A stretch of DNA of 24,168 nt from DASWVC01 sp036401335 (GCA_036401335.1 DASWVC010000036.1:1-24168), one strand, 5' to 3'. Positions 7,601-15,359 are shown, numbered from the stretch's first letter. Translations and numbers: made by a program. Notes: a model not told the origin generated them from the letters alone.

Positions 7601-8567
7601 GCCGGTGGATGCGGCGCTGCACGGTGGCGGGCTTGTATTGCGTAAAATCTACGCCTACGCTGTTCCGCAGCAGGGCTAAAATTCGCTGGACCTCTGGGTC
7701 CCGCTTTTGGAAATCGTGCCCATCCGCGCCGTTGGCCGCGTTTAAGGAAAGTTGGGTGTCGGGCGGCCGGTCCGGTGCGGGCACCAGACCGTCCGGCAGC
7801 GCTTCGGCCTCATCAGGCACAGGGACGCGCAAGTAAGGGTGCCGGTCGATCCGGGAAATCTCTTCACCGATATCTGGCGGTGACAGCACAAAGTCCACGC
7901 AGCCAGTGCTGATGGCGGCGCGCGGCATGACGGGACTCTTGGCCGTCGAAGGTTCCTGGGCAAATGTGATGCCGCCGACCGCTTTGACCGCTTCGATGCC
8001 AAGCGCACCATCCGTATTTGCGCCCGAAAGGACCACTGCAATGCTGCGGTCACCTTGTTCACCGGCCAGGCTGCGCAGGAAGATGTCGATGGGCATTGGT
8101 TGCCCGTTGTGCAGCGTTTGTGGCTCCAGTTTAAGCGTACCCCGAGTGATCGTCACGTTGGCGTCGGGCGGGTTCACGTACAGGTGTTCCGGCTCCACCG
8201 CAATGCCTGTTTCCACAGGGCAGACCGTCAAAGGCCCCTTCCAGCGACGCAGTTGCTGCACAAGGTGCCGATCTTTGCCGTTCGCGTGCTGGACGACCAC
8301 AAACGCCACCCCGCACCGGGCAGGCAGTGCCGCAAGGAGGCGTTCCAAGGCCTCAAGGCCGCCGAGTTCACCCCCGATCCCGACTACCGGTACGGCGTGC
8401 CACCGCGTTGCCACGGCCGCGAGCGGAAGGCGTGCTTCAGGCGATGCCAACGCTTCGGCGGTGCCCAAATCTGCTGCATCCGGCGTTTCGGGCGCGGGAT
8501 GCCCGGGAGAGCCGCTGACCGGTTGGACAGCTTTAGGGCCGGACGTTTTGCGCCGGAGTTTTGCCAT
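4650..8567 (-). CDS. CheB-CheR-coiled coil-PAS-PAS-HisKA_3 sensor histidine kinase
   Basis: A 1305-residue signalling fusion, numbered from ATG 8567. Domains: CheB-like (about 55-240); CheR N-helical (about 290-345) and CheR methyltransferase (about 348-553), with the SAM motif VPGCSTGEEAYS near 392-403 and SCRNVLIYL near 495-503; a PAS-like segment (about 605-720); a heptad coiled coil (about 743-835); two PAS domains (about 835-940 and 950-1068); and a NarL-type kinase. In the kinase the phosphoacceptor is H1091 in ELHDGLGQQL, the N-box EAINNSLKHG lies near 1201-1210, and G-boxes DNGTG and GMGLQIM near 1234-1258. There is no membrane segment, so it is probably cytosolic. The CheB active-site serine is replaced: GIGASAGG of relatives is GIGGELGG, with Glu at 67, while H94 and D186 remain. 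Esterase activity is therefore probably lost. GTG at 8573 is an alternative start, but AGGTGA overlapping it resembles a ribosome binding site for ATG 8567. First gene of the cluster. Confidence 0.93.
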   Translation of the reverse strand: MAKLRRKTSGPKAVQPVSGSPGHPAPETPDAADLGTAEALASPEARLPLAAVATRWHAVPVVGIGGELGGLEALERLLAALPARCGVAFVVVQHANGKDRHLVQQLRRWKGPLTVCPVETGIAVEPEHLYVNPPDANVTITRGTLKLEPQTLHNGQPMPIDIFLRSLAGEQGDRSIAVVLSGANTDGALGIEAVKAVGGITFAQEPSTAKSPVMPRAAISTGCVDFVLSPPDIGEEISRIDRHPYLRVPVPDEAEALPDGLVPAPDRPPDTQLSLNAANGADGHDFQKRDPEVQRILALLRNSVGVDFTQYKPATVQRRIHRRMALLRIESPEDYARFLRGNETELLALYQDILIKVTSFFRDPGAFENLRTKVLPRLLKSRDPLDTLRIWVPGCSTGEEAYSIAICVAEYLGSRRAGPPVQIFATDLSEASLDRARDGNYLENIALDVSPERLERFFTRAGHGFRINKSIREMVIFARQDLAKDPPFSRLDLISCRNVLIYLEAAVQKKVFPLFHYALRPGGYLLLGSSETVGEFTDLFSEAGRKERLFLRKNTSNRVRLGSPAASLPGQDHERAQTLPADSIPAPPSPNRWEANDGTDQENFNLLREANSILLQRYTPPGVLVNGDFDVIQFHGQGHSYFEPAPGKVTFNLLKLLKEGLAVHVRTAVAASRQDRAGYRKRVAYTDHGTSLELELEVLPLRMAQERDRHYLILFHPPSTAAESSAGGTVISRSASPAVRNKSRDAREIAELRRDLENTRQYLQSIIEEQDAANEEIKSANEEILSSNEELQSTNEELETAKEELQSSNEELITVNEELQTRNIELGHANNDLVNLINSIHFAIVMLSEEGRVRRFTPMAGRLFNLIPTDLGRPFSDIQSKLQVPDLSGVIEEVVRTITGREMEVQALDGRWYSLSVRPYRTSENKIEGAVLALVDIDDLKRGLEELKRSRDFSQAVLTTVRQPLLVLDAEFRVRLANAAFYDLFAASPEGTVGQFFYTLPGGQWNLSRLRRLLGEVLSSGSRIQNLVVEYEGADSIARRLILNGRRIDADNDRPAMVLLTIEDSTDRRQTEQEVLAVSERERRRMAQELHDGLGQQLTAIAFVSQSILHCLQQGDGRGAGESAEQLLVQVNEATALTRDMAKGLHPIQLEAKHFHTAMRALANNVSNLFKIVCTFHGDEPSPPPADTAEGATELYRITQEAINNSLKHGKATRIAITYRLDPESNQTRLVVSDNGTGFQKGAVLPSSSVSGMGLQIMRYRAASIGGRFRVERGSPDGVILIVTFGEPRNDDELDPDHYPERSKD
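6072..6248 (-). repeat. Heptad-repeat coding block (NEELxSx-type) in the signalling fusion
   Basis: About eight consecutive 7-residue units of the form NEE(I/L)xSx run without interruption, for example NEEIKSA, NEEILSS, NEELQST, NEELETA, KEELQSS, NEELITV, NEELQTR. At the DNA level this is a degenerate 21-bp tandem array. It predicts a straight parallel coiled coil that should dimerise the kinase and transmit signals between the CheR half and the PAS-kinase half. Similar blocks are a known feature of CheB-CheR-PAS fusions. Confidence 0.75.
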
Positions 8568-8694
8568 AATCACCTAAATCTAGTCTGTCCACCATGAAGA
8601 AAGCAACGAAGAAGGACCATCGACGCAGAAAAGGACCGCGCCAGCTCCGGCACAGCATTGGCTTGGCCATGGCGCGTGGGTTAGGTACGAGCCC
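8568..8694. promoter_or_regulatory. Divergent intergenic region between signalling cluster and lhr-like gene
   Basis: This 127-bp gap separates divergent starts and must hold, or sit close to, promoters for both directions. On the minus strand TTGCTT and TAGATT with 18-bp spacing are weakly sigma70-like, but the resulting leader would be very short. No clear plus-strand promoter or operator palindrome was recognised. A Lys/Arg-rich open frame starting at 8594 crosses the gap but runs into the lhr coding sequence in another frame. Confidence 0.3.
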
Positions 8695-11310
8695 ATGGAG
8701 CAGCCTGTCGGCCTTTACCCTCGCGCCGAACCAGACCCGCGGCTCAGGGAACGCCTGCACCCGGCCATTGCCACCTGGTTCTTGAAAAAATTCGGCGAGT
8801 TTACCTCGGCCCAGCAGCTCTGCGTCCCTAAGATCCTGCTCCAGGAATCGATTCTGCTTAGCTCGCCTACCGGCAGCGGCAAAACCTTGGCCGCGTTCTT
8901 GGGAATCATTGACCACACGCTTCGGCAGAGTGAACAGGTCGAGCGCGCGCTCGCGCCGGCCAGGCTGAGGGACGGCCGGGCCCGAGCCCGCCAGCCGGTC
9001 GGTCTGGGCATCCAGGCGATCTACCTTTCGCCCCTGCGGGCATTGGCTTACGACATTCAAAAAAACCTGCGGGAACCGCTCGCAGAGATGCGGTTGGAAG
9101 CGCGTATCCGGGTGGCGATGCGGACAGGGGATACTCCGGCCAAGGACAGGCAGGCCATGAAGCAGCGACCGCCGGAGATCCTCCTTATCACGCCGGAAAG
9201 CCTTGCGATCATCCTTTGTCAGAAAGCCTACCGGGACAACTTGCGGCGTTGTCGGTTTGTCGTGGTGGATGAGCTTCACGCGCTCGCGGAAAACAAGCGC
9301 GGCGTGGACCTGATGCTTTCGCTGGAACGACTGGAACAGCTCTCCGAAGGGCCGCTCTGCCGGGTGGGATTGTCGGCCACGGTGGCGCCCCTGGAACAAG
9401 TGGCCGCGTTCCTGGCGGGGCCTGGGCGTCCGTGCTGGATCGCGGAAGCTCCCGTGGAACGAAGGCAGGCGATTGAGGTTTTCTCACCCATCCGCAAGCA
9501 GCCGTACCCACCTGCCGGATTTACCGGCCGACGCCTCGTTCAGGAGGTCAGCCGCCTGGTCGAGCGGGCCCAGTCCGTCCTGATTTTCTGCAACACGCGG
9601 TCGGGCGCGGAGAACGTCGGCCTGCATTTGAAACAGGCCCTGCCCCACCTGGCGGACCAGATTGAAATCCATCACTCGTCCCTGGACCGCAGCGTGAGGC
9701 TGCAGGTGGAAGATCGCCTGAAGAACGCCGAGTTGCGGGCGGTGGTTTGCTCAACCAGCCTGGAAATGGGCATCGACATCGGGGCCATTGACCTGGTGAT
9801 CATGATCTCGACCCCGAAGGGCATCTCACGGACCCTCCAGCGCATCGGCCGGGCCGGTCACTCCATTCACCAGACGAGTTACGGCGTCCTGGTCGCCACC
9901 AACATAAACGACCTGATCGAATGCGTCGTGACCGCCCGTCTGGCCCGTGAACGGCGGTTGGATCCAGTGCGCTTGCCGGAATCCTGTTACGACGTGCTGG
10001 CCCAGCAGGTGATGGGCATGGCGGTGACGGGCCCGGTCCACCGCGATGAGGTTCTGGCCGTGCTGCGCCGGGCCTGGCCCTTCCGGCACCTCACGATGGA
10101 AAATCTGGACCGCGTTCTGGAGTACCTGGAGGGCGGGGGACGGCAACTCGCGCGCCAGTATTCAGACGTGTTTGGGAAGATTGTCGTCCGCGAAGGTTTC
10201 ATCAGCGTGCCGTCGCGCCGGCTGGAGCGTGAGTTTCTCATGAACATCGGAACCATACCGGCCGAGGGCATGGTGACGGTGCTGATGGGCCGGCGCAAAC
10301 TGGGGCAGCTCGAGGAAGGGTTTGTGAAGCGGCTGAATGTCGGCGACCGCTTCGTCCTGGCGGGGCGCGTCGTGGAGCTGGTGGAAACCAGCGTCTACCT
10401 GATCAAGGTAAGGGCAGCGGCCGGGGATGGCCCCATCGTGCCTTCCTGGAACGCCAACCGCATGCCGTTGACGTCCGGCATCGCGCAAGAAGTGGTCCGT
10501 TTGCGCACCGAACTGGACCGACGCCTCGACCGGAATGACCCTGGATTGCTCGACTTCCTTGTGGAAACGGAGGAGATCAGCGTCGGCAACGCCGAAGCCG
10601 TGGTGGAACATTTCCGCACGCAGCGGCGCCACTCGCGCGTCCCGGTCGAAGGTCTGTTTCTCATCGAACTGTACCGCAGCGAGGACCGTTTGCTGAACTA
10701 CTTTTTCCATGCGCCGATCGGCCGCAGCGGCAACGATGCGTTGTCCCGGATCGTGAGTTACCGGATCAAACAGCTGGTCGGCGGCAACGCTATGGCCACG
10801 CTGGACGACTATGGGTTCTTGCTCACGCTGCAACCCTTTCAACAGCTGAACCTGGAACAACTCCGTTTCCTTTTTCGCCCGGACGGGGCCGCGGCCGACC
10901 TGAAGGCAGCTTTACGGGACTCCGAACTGGTACGCTGGCAGTTTCGCGGCGTCGCTCAGACGGGATTGATGGTGCCGCGCAATCAAACCACCGGTGAACG
11001 GCGGTTAAAACAGATCCGTTGGAACGCTGAGATCCTTTTTCGGGTGCTGCAGGAGCATGAGCCGGATCACCCGCTGCTGGAGGAGGCTTACCGGCAAGCT
11101 GAGCACACCTTTCTCGATTCGACCCGGGCCTTTGACTTCATCCGGAACGTCCATAACCTGGAGTGGGATTTCCGGCCGGTGAGACTGGTCAGTCCGTTCG
11201 CTTTCGGCCTGTACGTCAGCAAGATCAAAGAAGCGATGCTCCACGAAAACCCGGAAGAAGCGATCGAGCGTTTGTACCACGAAATGTACGGCGCGGACGC
11301 CAGCTTCTGA
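8695..11310 (+). CDS. lhr: Lhr-Core-type DEAD/DEAH helicase
   Basis: An ATP-dependent superfamily 2 helicase of the Lhr family; studied Lhr-Core enzymes are 3'-to-5' DNA translocases/helicases linked to DNA repair. It is 871 residues long. Visible motifs: FGEFTSAQ (Q-motif-like, 33-40), Walker A SSPTGSGKT (56-64), motif Ia LSPLRALAYD (111-120), TPESL (166-170), DELH (192-195), SAT (227-229), STSLEMGIDIG (353-363) and QRIGRAGH (382-389). The C-terminal part matches the Lhr winged-helix and DEAD/H-associated regions. At about 870 residues this is the core form, lacking the several-hundred-residue C-terminal extension of E. coli Lhr. An Ala/Arg-rich insert (about 84-104) sits between motifs I and Ia. 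The nuclease/MPE partners that flank Lhr-Core in some bacteria are absent. The start is the first ATG giving the full N-terminal helix; its ribosome binding site is weak. Confidence 0.93.
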   Translation: MEQPVGLYPRAEPDPRLRERLHPAIATWFLKKFGEFTSAQQLCVPKILLQESILLSSPTGSGKTLAAFLGIIDHTLRQSEQVERALAPARLRDGRARARQPVGLGIQAIYLSPLRALAYDIQKNLREPLAEMRLEARIRVAMRTGDTPAKDRQAMKQRPPEILLITPESLAIILCQKAYRDNLRRCRFVVVDELHALAENKRGVDLMLSLERLEQLSEGPLCRVGLSATVAPLEQVAAFLAGPGRPCWIAEAPVERRQAIEVFSPIRKQPYPPAGFTGRRLVQEVSRLVERAQSVLIFCNTRSGAENVGLHLKQALPHLADQIEIHHSSLDRSVRLQVEDRLKNAELRAVVCSTSLEMGIDIGAIDLVIMISTPKGISRTLQRIGRAGHSIHQTSYGVLVATNINDLIECVVTARLARERRLDPVRLPESCYDVLAQQVMGMAVTGPVHRDEVLAVLRRAWPFRHLTMENLDRVLEYLEGGGRQLARQYSDVFGKIVVREGFISVPSRRLEREFLMNIGTIPAEGMVTVLMGRRKLGQLEEGFVKRLNVGDRFVLAGRVVELVETSVYLIKVRAAAGDGPIVPSWNANRMPLTSGIAQEVVRLRTELDRRLDRNDPGLLDFLVETEEISVGNAEAVVEHFRTQRRHSRVPVEGLFLIELYRSEDRLLNYFFHAPIGRSGNDALSRIVSYRIKQLVGGNAMATLDDYGFLLTLQPFQQLNLEQLRFLFRPDGAAADLKAALRDSELVRWQFRGVAQTGLMVPRNQTTGERRLKQIRWNAEILFRVLQEHEPDHPLLEEAYRQAEHTFLDSTRAFDFIRNVHNLEWDFRPVRLVSPFAFGLYVSKIKEAMLHENPEEAIERLYHEMYGADASF

Positions 11311-11414
11311 CGCGCGTTGAAAACCTCTGCGTTCGGAGTTAGTGGTTGTCTCCATTTACGGCTTTGACTTTGATTTTCCCCGGCTTCGAGTGCCTCCCCA
11401 CTTCCAGAACACTT

Positions 11415-12182
11415 ATGCAAATTTCGCAAGTTGCCGCCCAGCTCTACACCGTAAGAAATCACCTGAAGGATCCAGCAAGTTTCGCGGACGCCATTCGGAG
11501 GTTGAAAAAGATGGGATATCCTGCCGTTGAGGTGGTCATTTCCGACAACGTGACGGAGAAAGAAAGCCAGCAGATCTGCCGGGATGAAGGCGTAACCATC
11601 GCGGCGGCACACGTGGCGAGCAGCGTTCTGCTAAGCGAGGCGGAGGCAGTTACCGAAATGCTTGAGCGCACCGGCATCCGGGTTGCCGTGTACGCCTACC
11701 CGACCGGCGTCGACCTCAGCACCCGGCTGGAAGTCGAACGCCTGGCCAGCCGCCTCGAACAAAGTGCCCAGGTGCTGAACCGGGCCGGGTTCGTCCTGGC
11801 CTACCACAATCACGCCGTCGAGTTTGCCCGGGTGGGCGGAGAATTGGTGTTGGACATCATTCGGCAGACGGCGCCGTCGCTCGCTTTCGAGCTCGACACT
11901 TACTGGGTCCAATACGGAGGGGGCAACGTCGAGCATTGGATCAGGGCCCTGAAAGGCAAGCTGGCAACGATTCACCTGAAAGATTACGGCTTCGACCTGC
12001 AGCACGACCGTCCGTACATGGCGGAGGTGGGGTACGGCAACCTTGACATGCCTGGCCTGGTGGCGGCGGCGGAAGAGGCGGGCGCTCAATGGTTTGTGGT
12101 CGAGCAGGATGAAACGCCGGGAGACCCGTTTGATTCGCTGCAGAAAAGCTTTGAGTACCTGCGGGCGCAGCTCGTCCACTAG
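11415..12182 (+). CDS. Sugar phosphate isomerase/epimerase-like TIM-barrel protein
   Basis: A 255-residue protein of the xylose-isomerase-like TIM-barrel superfamily (Pfam AP_endonuc_2; IolE/IolI-like). Family features: QLYTVR at the N-terminus (9-14), KKMGYPAVEV (31-40), AYHNHAVEF (129-137), FELDTYW (158-164), IHLKDYG (186-192) and VGYGNLDM followed by WFVVEQDE (226-233). The His, Asp and Glu residues in these strands are the expected divalent-metal ligands; the substrate cannot be told from sequence. The Pfam name suggests DNA repair, but the motifs point to sugar/inositol metabolism, so placement after the helicase should not be over-read. The ATG at 11415 is chosen because the TIM barrel begins there; upstream in-frame starts would add about 23 unconserved residues. 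No Shine-Dalgarno sequence is evident. Confidence 0.88.
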   Translation: MQISQVAAQLYTVRNHLKDPASFADAIRRLKKMGYPAVEVVISDNVTEKESQQICRDEGVTIAAAHVASSVLLSEAEAVTEMLERTGIRVAVYAYPTGVDLSTRLEVERLASRLEQSAQVLNRAGFVLAYHNHAVEFARVGGELVLDIIRQTAPSLAFELDTYWVQYGGGNVEHWIRALKGKLATIHLKDYGFDLQHDRPYMAEVGYGNLDMPGLVAAAEEAGAQWFVVEQDETPGDPFDSLQKSFEYLRAQLVH

Positions 12183-12215
12183 AAAACGGGGTCCGGAGCC
12201 ATCAACCCGGTAACG

Positions 12216-12239
12216 CGAGCCGGGCGGCCGCTCGGCTCG
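12216..12239 (+). terminator. GC-rich hairpin after the isomerase-like gene
   Basis: CGAGCCG (12216-12222) pairs with CGGCTCG (12233-12239); a G-T wobble and a G-C pair extend the stem to 9 bp with a 6-nt loop. It lies 34 bp after the stop codon. A short T-run (CATTTTAAC) comes about 14 bp later, too far for a classical terminator. It probably separates the isomerase-like transcript from the hsp20 gene. The remainder of 12183-12314 shows no CIRCE-type heat-shock operator. Confidence 0.4.
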
Positions 12240-12314
12240 GAAAGGTCGCCCGCATTTTAACACTTTCTCCGGCTCGTAAGTTGCTTTGAGGTCTCCAAGC
12301 CCGCATGGTGCACC

Positions 12315-12749
12315 GTGAACCGCAAGATTCGTGAGATCCGATTGCGCCGTCTGCAGGGGCAGATCGGCGAAGTAGCCTACCAGATTACCAAGGTTCATTT
12401 CTCGAATTTCCGGCACCCCGACGCGATCTGGCGTCCAGCAGTTAACGTTTTTGAATGCGATAACTGCGTTCGGATCTGTTTTGAGCTTGCCGGGGTGGAT
12501 CCGAAACGGGTTGAGGTGGATGTATCCCCTGGCCGTTTGTTCGTGACCGGCCATCGTAATCCGCCCGAACCGTCGCTGCGGAAAACGCATGAGCACGCGG
12601 CTCCAATGCGGGTCCTGGCCATGGAAATCGATTACGGGCCGTTTGCCCGGGAAATCAGCCTTCCGCTTGACCTTGAACTCGAGCGCACGGAAACCGAATG
12701 GGTTGATGGCATGCTGTGGCTCGTGCTGCCAAGGCGCCCCCAGGCTTGA
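12315..12749 (+). CDS. Hsp20 / alpha-crystallin family small heat-shock protein
   Basis: An ATP-independent holdase chaperone that binds unfolding proteins and hands them to other chaperones or proteases; cytosolic. It is 144 residues. An N-terminal arm (about 1-38) precedes the alpha-crystallin domain (about 39-141). The domain includes PAVNVFECDNCVRICFELAGV, where DNCVRICFELAGV matches the canonical strand before the V-x-V segment (RVEVDVSPGRLFVTGHR), then FAREISLPLDLE, and DGMLWLVLPRR in place of the usual NGVLxxxLPK. The protein stops right after the domain, so the C-terminal I-x-I oligomerisation motif of many small Hsps is absent. The start is GTG at 12315; the nearby ATG at 12305 is out of frame. 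Lon follows 93 bp later on the same strand, suggesting joint stress regulation (inference). Confidence 0.9.
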   Translation: MNRKIREIRLRRLQGQIGEVAYQITKVHFSNFRHPDAIWRPAVNVFECDNCVRICFELAGVDPKRVEVDVSPGRLFVTGHRNPPEPSLRKTHEHAAPMRVLAMEIDYGPFAREISLPLDLELERTETEWVDGMLWLVLPRRPQA

Positions 12750-12842
12750 GCCGGTCTTGCGGGAGCCGGCGTATAGATGATGGTGCAACCGCGACGTCTC
12801 GACGTCTGATAGCGTCGGTCGAAGCAAACCTTACCGATAACC

Positions 12843-15317
12843 ATGCTTTCCGACGATCAAGCCCAAACACAAGGCCCCATCGACCCTTCACCTTCCCTTG
12901 AAGCAAAGGGTCCTGAAACGCACCAGGATCAACCCCAGGGTGAACGAGCGCCGGAAACCGAGGGCGGCCCGCTTAAACTCGCGCCTTCGTTCCTCCTTCC
13001 CATTTTGCCGGTACGGGGTTTGGTGGTGTTCCCGGGGACCGTCGTACCCCTCACCATCGGACGCCCTTCGGCCTTAAAGCTTGTTGACTCCGAGTTGCCG
13101 GGCAACAAGCAGATAGGTCTGTTCGCCCAGCGCTCGGAAGATCAGGACCGGCCCGGGCCTGACGACCTGTATGAGGTGGGTGTTTCAGCACAGGTGCTGA
13201 AGCTGATCCGTCAGCCGGACGGAGCGATGGTGCTTTTTGTGCAAGCGCAGAACCGGGTGCGCATCCGGGGGTTTGAGCAGACTGAACCCTACCTCCGCGC
13301 CTTTGTCGAAGTGGTCGCCACGGTGCAGCCGGCCAGTGACGACAAAGAGTTTCAGGCGCTGTTTAACAACCTTCGGGAAGCAGCTTCCAAGTTGTTGGAT
13401 CTCTCGCCGGAAATACCTGAACAGATCCGTGGACTGCTGGCCAACATCACTTCTCCGGAACAACTCGCGGATCTGCTGGCCGGCAACCTGGGGTCGGAAC
13501 CTGCCCGCAAGCAGGCGATTCTGGAGGAGCCTGACCTTTTGAAGCGCATTCAGGCAGTGCAGGAATTGTTGCAGCGCCAGATCGAGATTGCCGAATTGCA
13601 GCAGAAACTCCGACAGAACGTCGAGGGCCGCTTCTCCGACACCCAACGGCGGGTCTACCTCAGGGAACAGTTGCGTGCGATTCAGAAAGAACTAGGGGAA
13701 GAGGAGCCTGAAGGCGAGGAGCAGGCTGAGCAACTCCGGACCCGGCTTAAAGAAGCCGGTGCGCCACCCGGGGTAATGGAAACGGCTGAAAAAGAGTTGA
13801 AGCGTTTGAACCACATCCCGAGTGCGAGTCCTGAGACGTCTGTCATTATTTCCTATGTCGAAATGTTGGCCGACCTGCCCTGGACCAAAGCCACGGAAGA
13901 TCACACGGACCTGGCACGCGCTCAGGAAATCCTGGACCGGGATCATTTCGGACTGACGAAAATCAAGCGCCGCATCGTCGAGTTCCTGGCCGTGCGCAAG
14001 CTCAATCCGGAAGGGCGCAGCCCGATCCTGTGTTTCCTGGGGCCTCCCGGGGTGGGTAAAACCAGCCTGGGCCAGTCGATCGCAGATGCCCTGAATCGCA
14101 AGTTTTCGCGGGTCTCATTGGGGGGAATCCGGGACGAAGCCGAGATTCGAGGCCACCGCCGGACGTACATTGGTGCGATGCCTGGGCGGATCATCCAGGA
14201 GATTCGCCGTTTGGGCGTGCGGAATCCCGTGCTGCTGCTCGATGAACTCGACAAGGTCGGATCCGACATGCGGGGCGATCCGGCGAGTGCGTTGCTGGAA
14301 GTGTTAGATCCGCGGCAAAACAGCGCCTTTATCGACCGTTACCTCGACGTGCCCTTTGATTTGAGCCAGGTGATTTTTATCGGCACGGCCAATTACGTCG
14401 AAGGCATTCCGGCGCCGTTGCGGGACCGGATGGAGATGATTTCCCTTCCGGGGTACACGGAGTCGGAGAAACTGCACATTGCGTTGAGCTACCTGGTCCC
14501 ACGTCAACTCCAGGAGCATGGGCTAAAGCCGGACCAATGCGTGTTCGAGGAAAGTGCCGTGCTGACGATCATTCAAGAGTACACCTACGAGGCCGGGGTG
14601 CGGGACCTGGAACGTAAGATTGGCGCGGTCTGCCGGAGCGTGGCGGCGGAGATCGCCAAAGGCGTTCAGGGCAACGTCACGGCAAATCCTGCACTGGTTC
14701 GCGGGATCCTGGGGAACGCGGCCCGGAGCATCCGCGAAGAGCGTCTCAGCCGCAACCTGGTTGGCGTGGTAACGGGGTTGGCTTACACCCCGAACGGAGG
14801 CGACATCTTGTTCGTGGAAGCCACGCGTTACCCCGGCAAAGGGGGGCTTATGCTTACGGGTCAGGTCGGCGACGTGATGAAAGAATCCATGCAGGCGGCC
14901 TACAGCCTGGTACGAAGCCGTGCGGAACAGCTCGGCATCGACCCGGCCTTGTTCGCCAATAATGACGTGCACATCCACGTCCCGAGCGGCGCGATCCCGA
15001 AAGACGGCCCGAGCGCCGGCATCGCCATCACCACCGCAATCGCAAGCCTGTTCAGCAACCGGCCGGTTCGAAACGATGTGGCAATGACCGGTGAGATTAC
15101 TTTGCGCGGGATCGTCCTGCCGATCGGGGGCCTCAAGGAGAAGAGCCTGGCTGCACTGCGCGCCGGCATCACCAAGGTGCTGTTTCCGCGTCAGAACGAG
15201 AAGGACCTTGAAGACATCCCGGCTGAGGCTCGCAAACGGTTGGAATTCCAACCCGTCGCTACCATCGATGAAGTCCTGGCAGCGGCGCTGGAGGACGCAA
15301 AGAAGACCGACGGGTAA
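12843..15317 (+). CDS. lon: ATP-dependent Lon protease (LonA)
   Basis: Degrades misfolded and selected regulatory proteins in the cytosol using ATP; usually a homohexamer. It is 824 residues, normal for LonA. A low-complexity, Pro/Glu/Gln-rich N-terminal extension (about 1-48) precedes the LON substrate-binding domain (about 50-260, starting LPILPVRGLVVFPG). A coiled-coil linker (about 260-345) and the AAA+ module follow, with Walker A GPPGVGKT (400-407) and Walker B LLLDELDK. The protease domain (about 635-815) has catalytic S724 in PKDGPSAG and K767 in GGLKEK, both present. ATG 12843 gives a complete protein but lacks a clear Shine-Dalgarno sequence. An 8-bp tandem repeat (CGACGTCT twice, 12792-12807) lies in the leader and might be regulatory. 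It follows the hsp20 gene. Confidence 0.97.
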   Translation: MLSDDQAQTQGPIDPSPSLEAKGPETHQDQPQGERAPETEGGPLKLAPSFLLPILPVRGLVVFPGTVVPLTIGRPSALKLVDSELPGNKQIGLFAQRSEDQDRPGPDDLYEVGVSAQVLKLIRQPDGAMVLFVQAQNRVRIRGFEQTEPYLRAFVEVVATVQPASDDKEFQALFNNLREAASKLLDLSPEIPEQIRGLLANITSPEQLADLLAGNLGSEPARKQAILEEPDLLKRIQAVQELLQRQIEIAELQQKLRQNVEGRFSDTQRRVYLREQLRAIQKELGEEEPEGEEQAEQLRTRLKEAGAPPGVMETAEKELKRLNHIPSASPETSVIISYVEMLADLPWTKATEDHTDLARAQEILDRDHFGLTKIKRRIVEFLAVRKLNPEGRSPILCFLGPPGVGKTSLGQSIADALNRKFSRVSLGGIRDEAEIRGHRRTYIGAMPGRIIQEIRRLGVRNPVLLLDELDKVGSDMRGDPASALLEVLDPRQNSAFIDRYLDVPFDLSQVIFIGTANYVEGIPAPLRDRMEMISLPGYTESEKLHIALSYLVPRQLQEHGLKPDQCVFEESAVLTIIQEYTYEAGVRDLERKIGAVCRSVAAEIAKGVQGNVTANPALVRGILGNAARSIREERLSRNLVGVVTGLAYTPNGGDILFVEATRYPGKGGLMLTGQVGDVMKESMQAAYSLVRSRAEQLGIDPALFANNDVHIHVPSGAIPKDGPSAGIAITTAIASLFSNRPVRNDVAMTGEITLRGIVLPIGGLKEKSLAALRAGITKVLFPRQNEKDLEDIPAEARKRLEFQPVATIDEVLAAALEDAKKTDG

Positions 15318-15359
15318 ACCGTGCGTCCCGGGGCAGTGTCCGCCTGTGCAGCCGGGGCT

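Noticed and set aside
8594..8785. Lys/Arg-rich 63-codon frame starting in the divergent gap before lhr
   Set aside because: No ribosome binding site, two-thirds overlap in another frame with helicase coding sequence, and no known basic small-protein family matched.
8533..9399. 288-codon minus-strand frame opposite the start of the lhr-like helicase
   Set aside because: Antisense to helicase motifs I-III, low complexity, no domain, and it overlaps the start of the divergent signalling gene.
11415..12182. TIM-barrel protein considered as an AP endonuclease working with the Lhr helicase in DNA repair
   Set aside because: Motifs such as YHNH, ELDTYW, HLKDYG and VGYGNLD fit sugar/inositol isomerase-epimerase relatives, not endonuclease IV; adjacency alone is not enough.
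11631..12827. Long open frame (398 codons) on the minus strand antisense to the isomerase-like and hsp20 genes
   Set aside because: The plus strand here encodes two clear families with all motifs; the antisense product has no recognisable domain and is a by-product of GC-rich codon use.
14523..15251. 242-codon minus-strand frame opposite the Lon protease domain
   Set aside because: The opposite strand carries the Lon catalytic Ser/Lys motifs; the antisense protein shows no family features.
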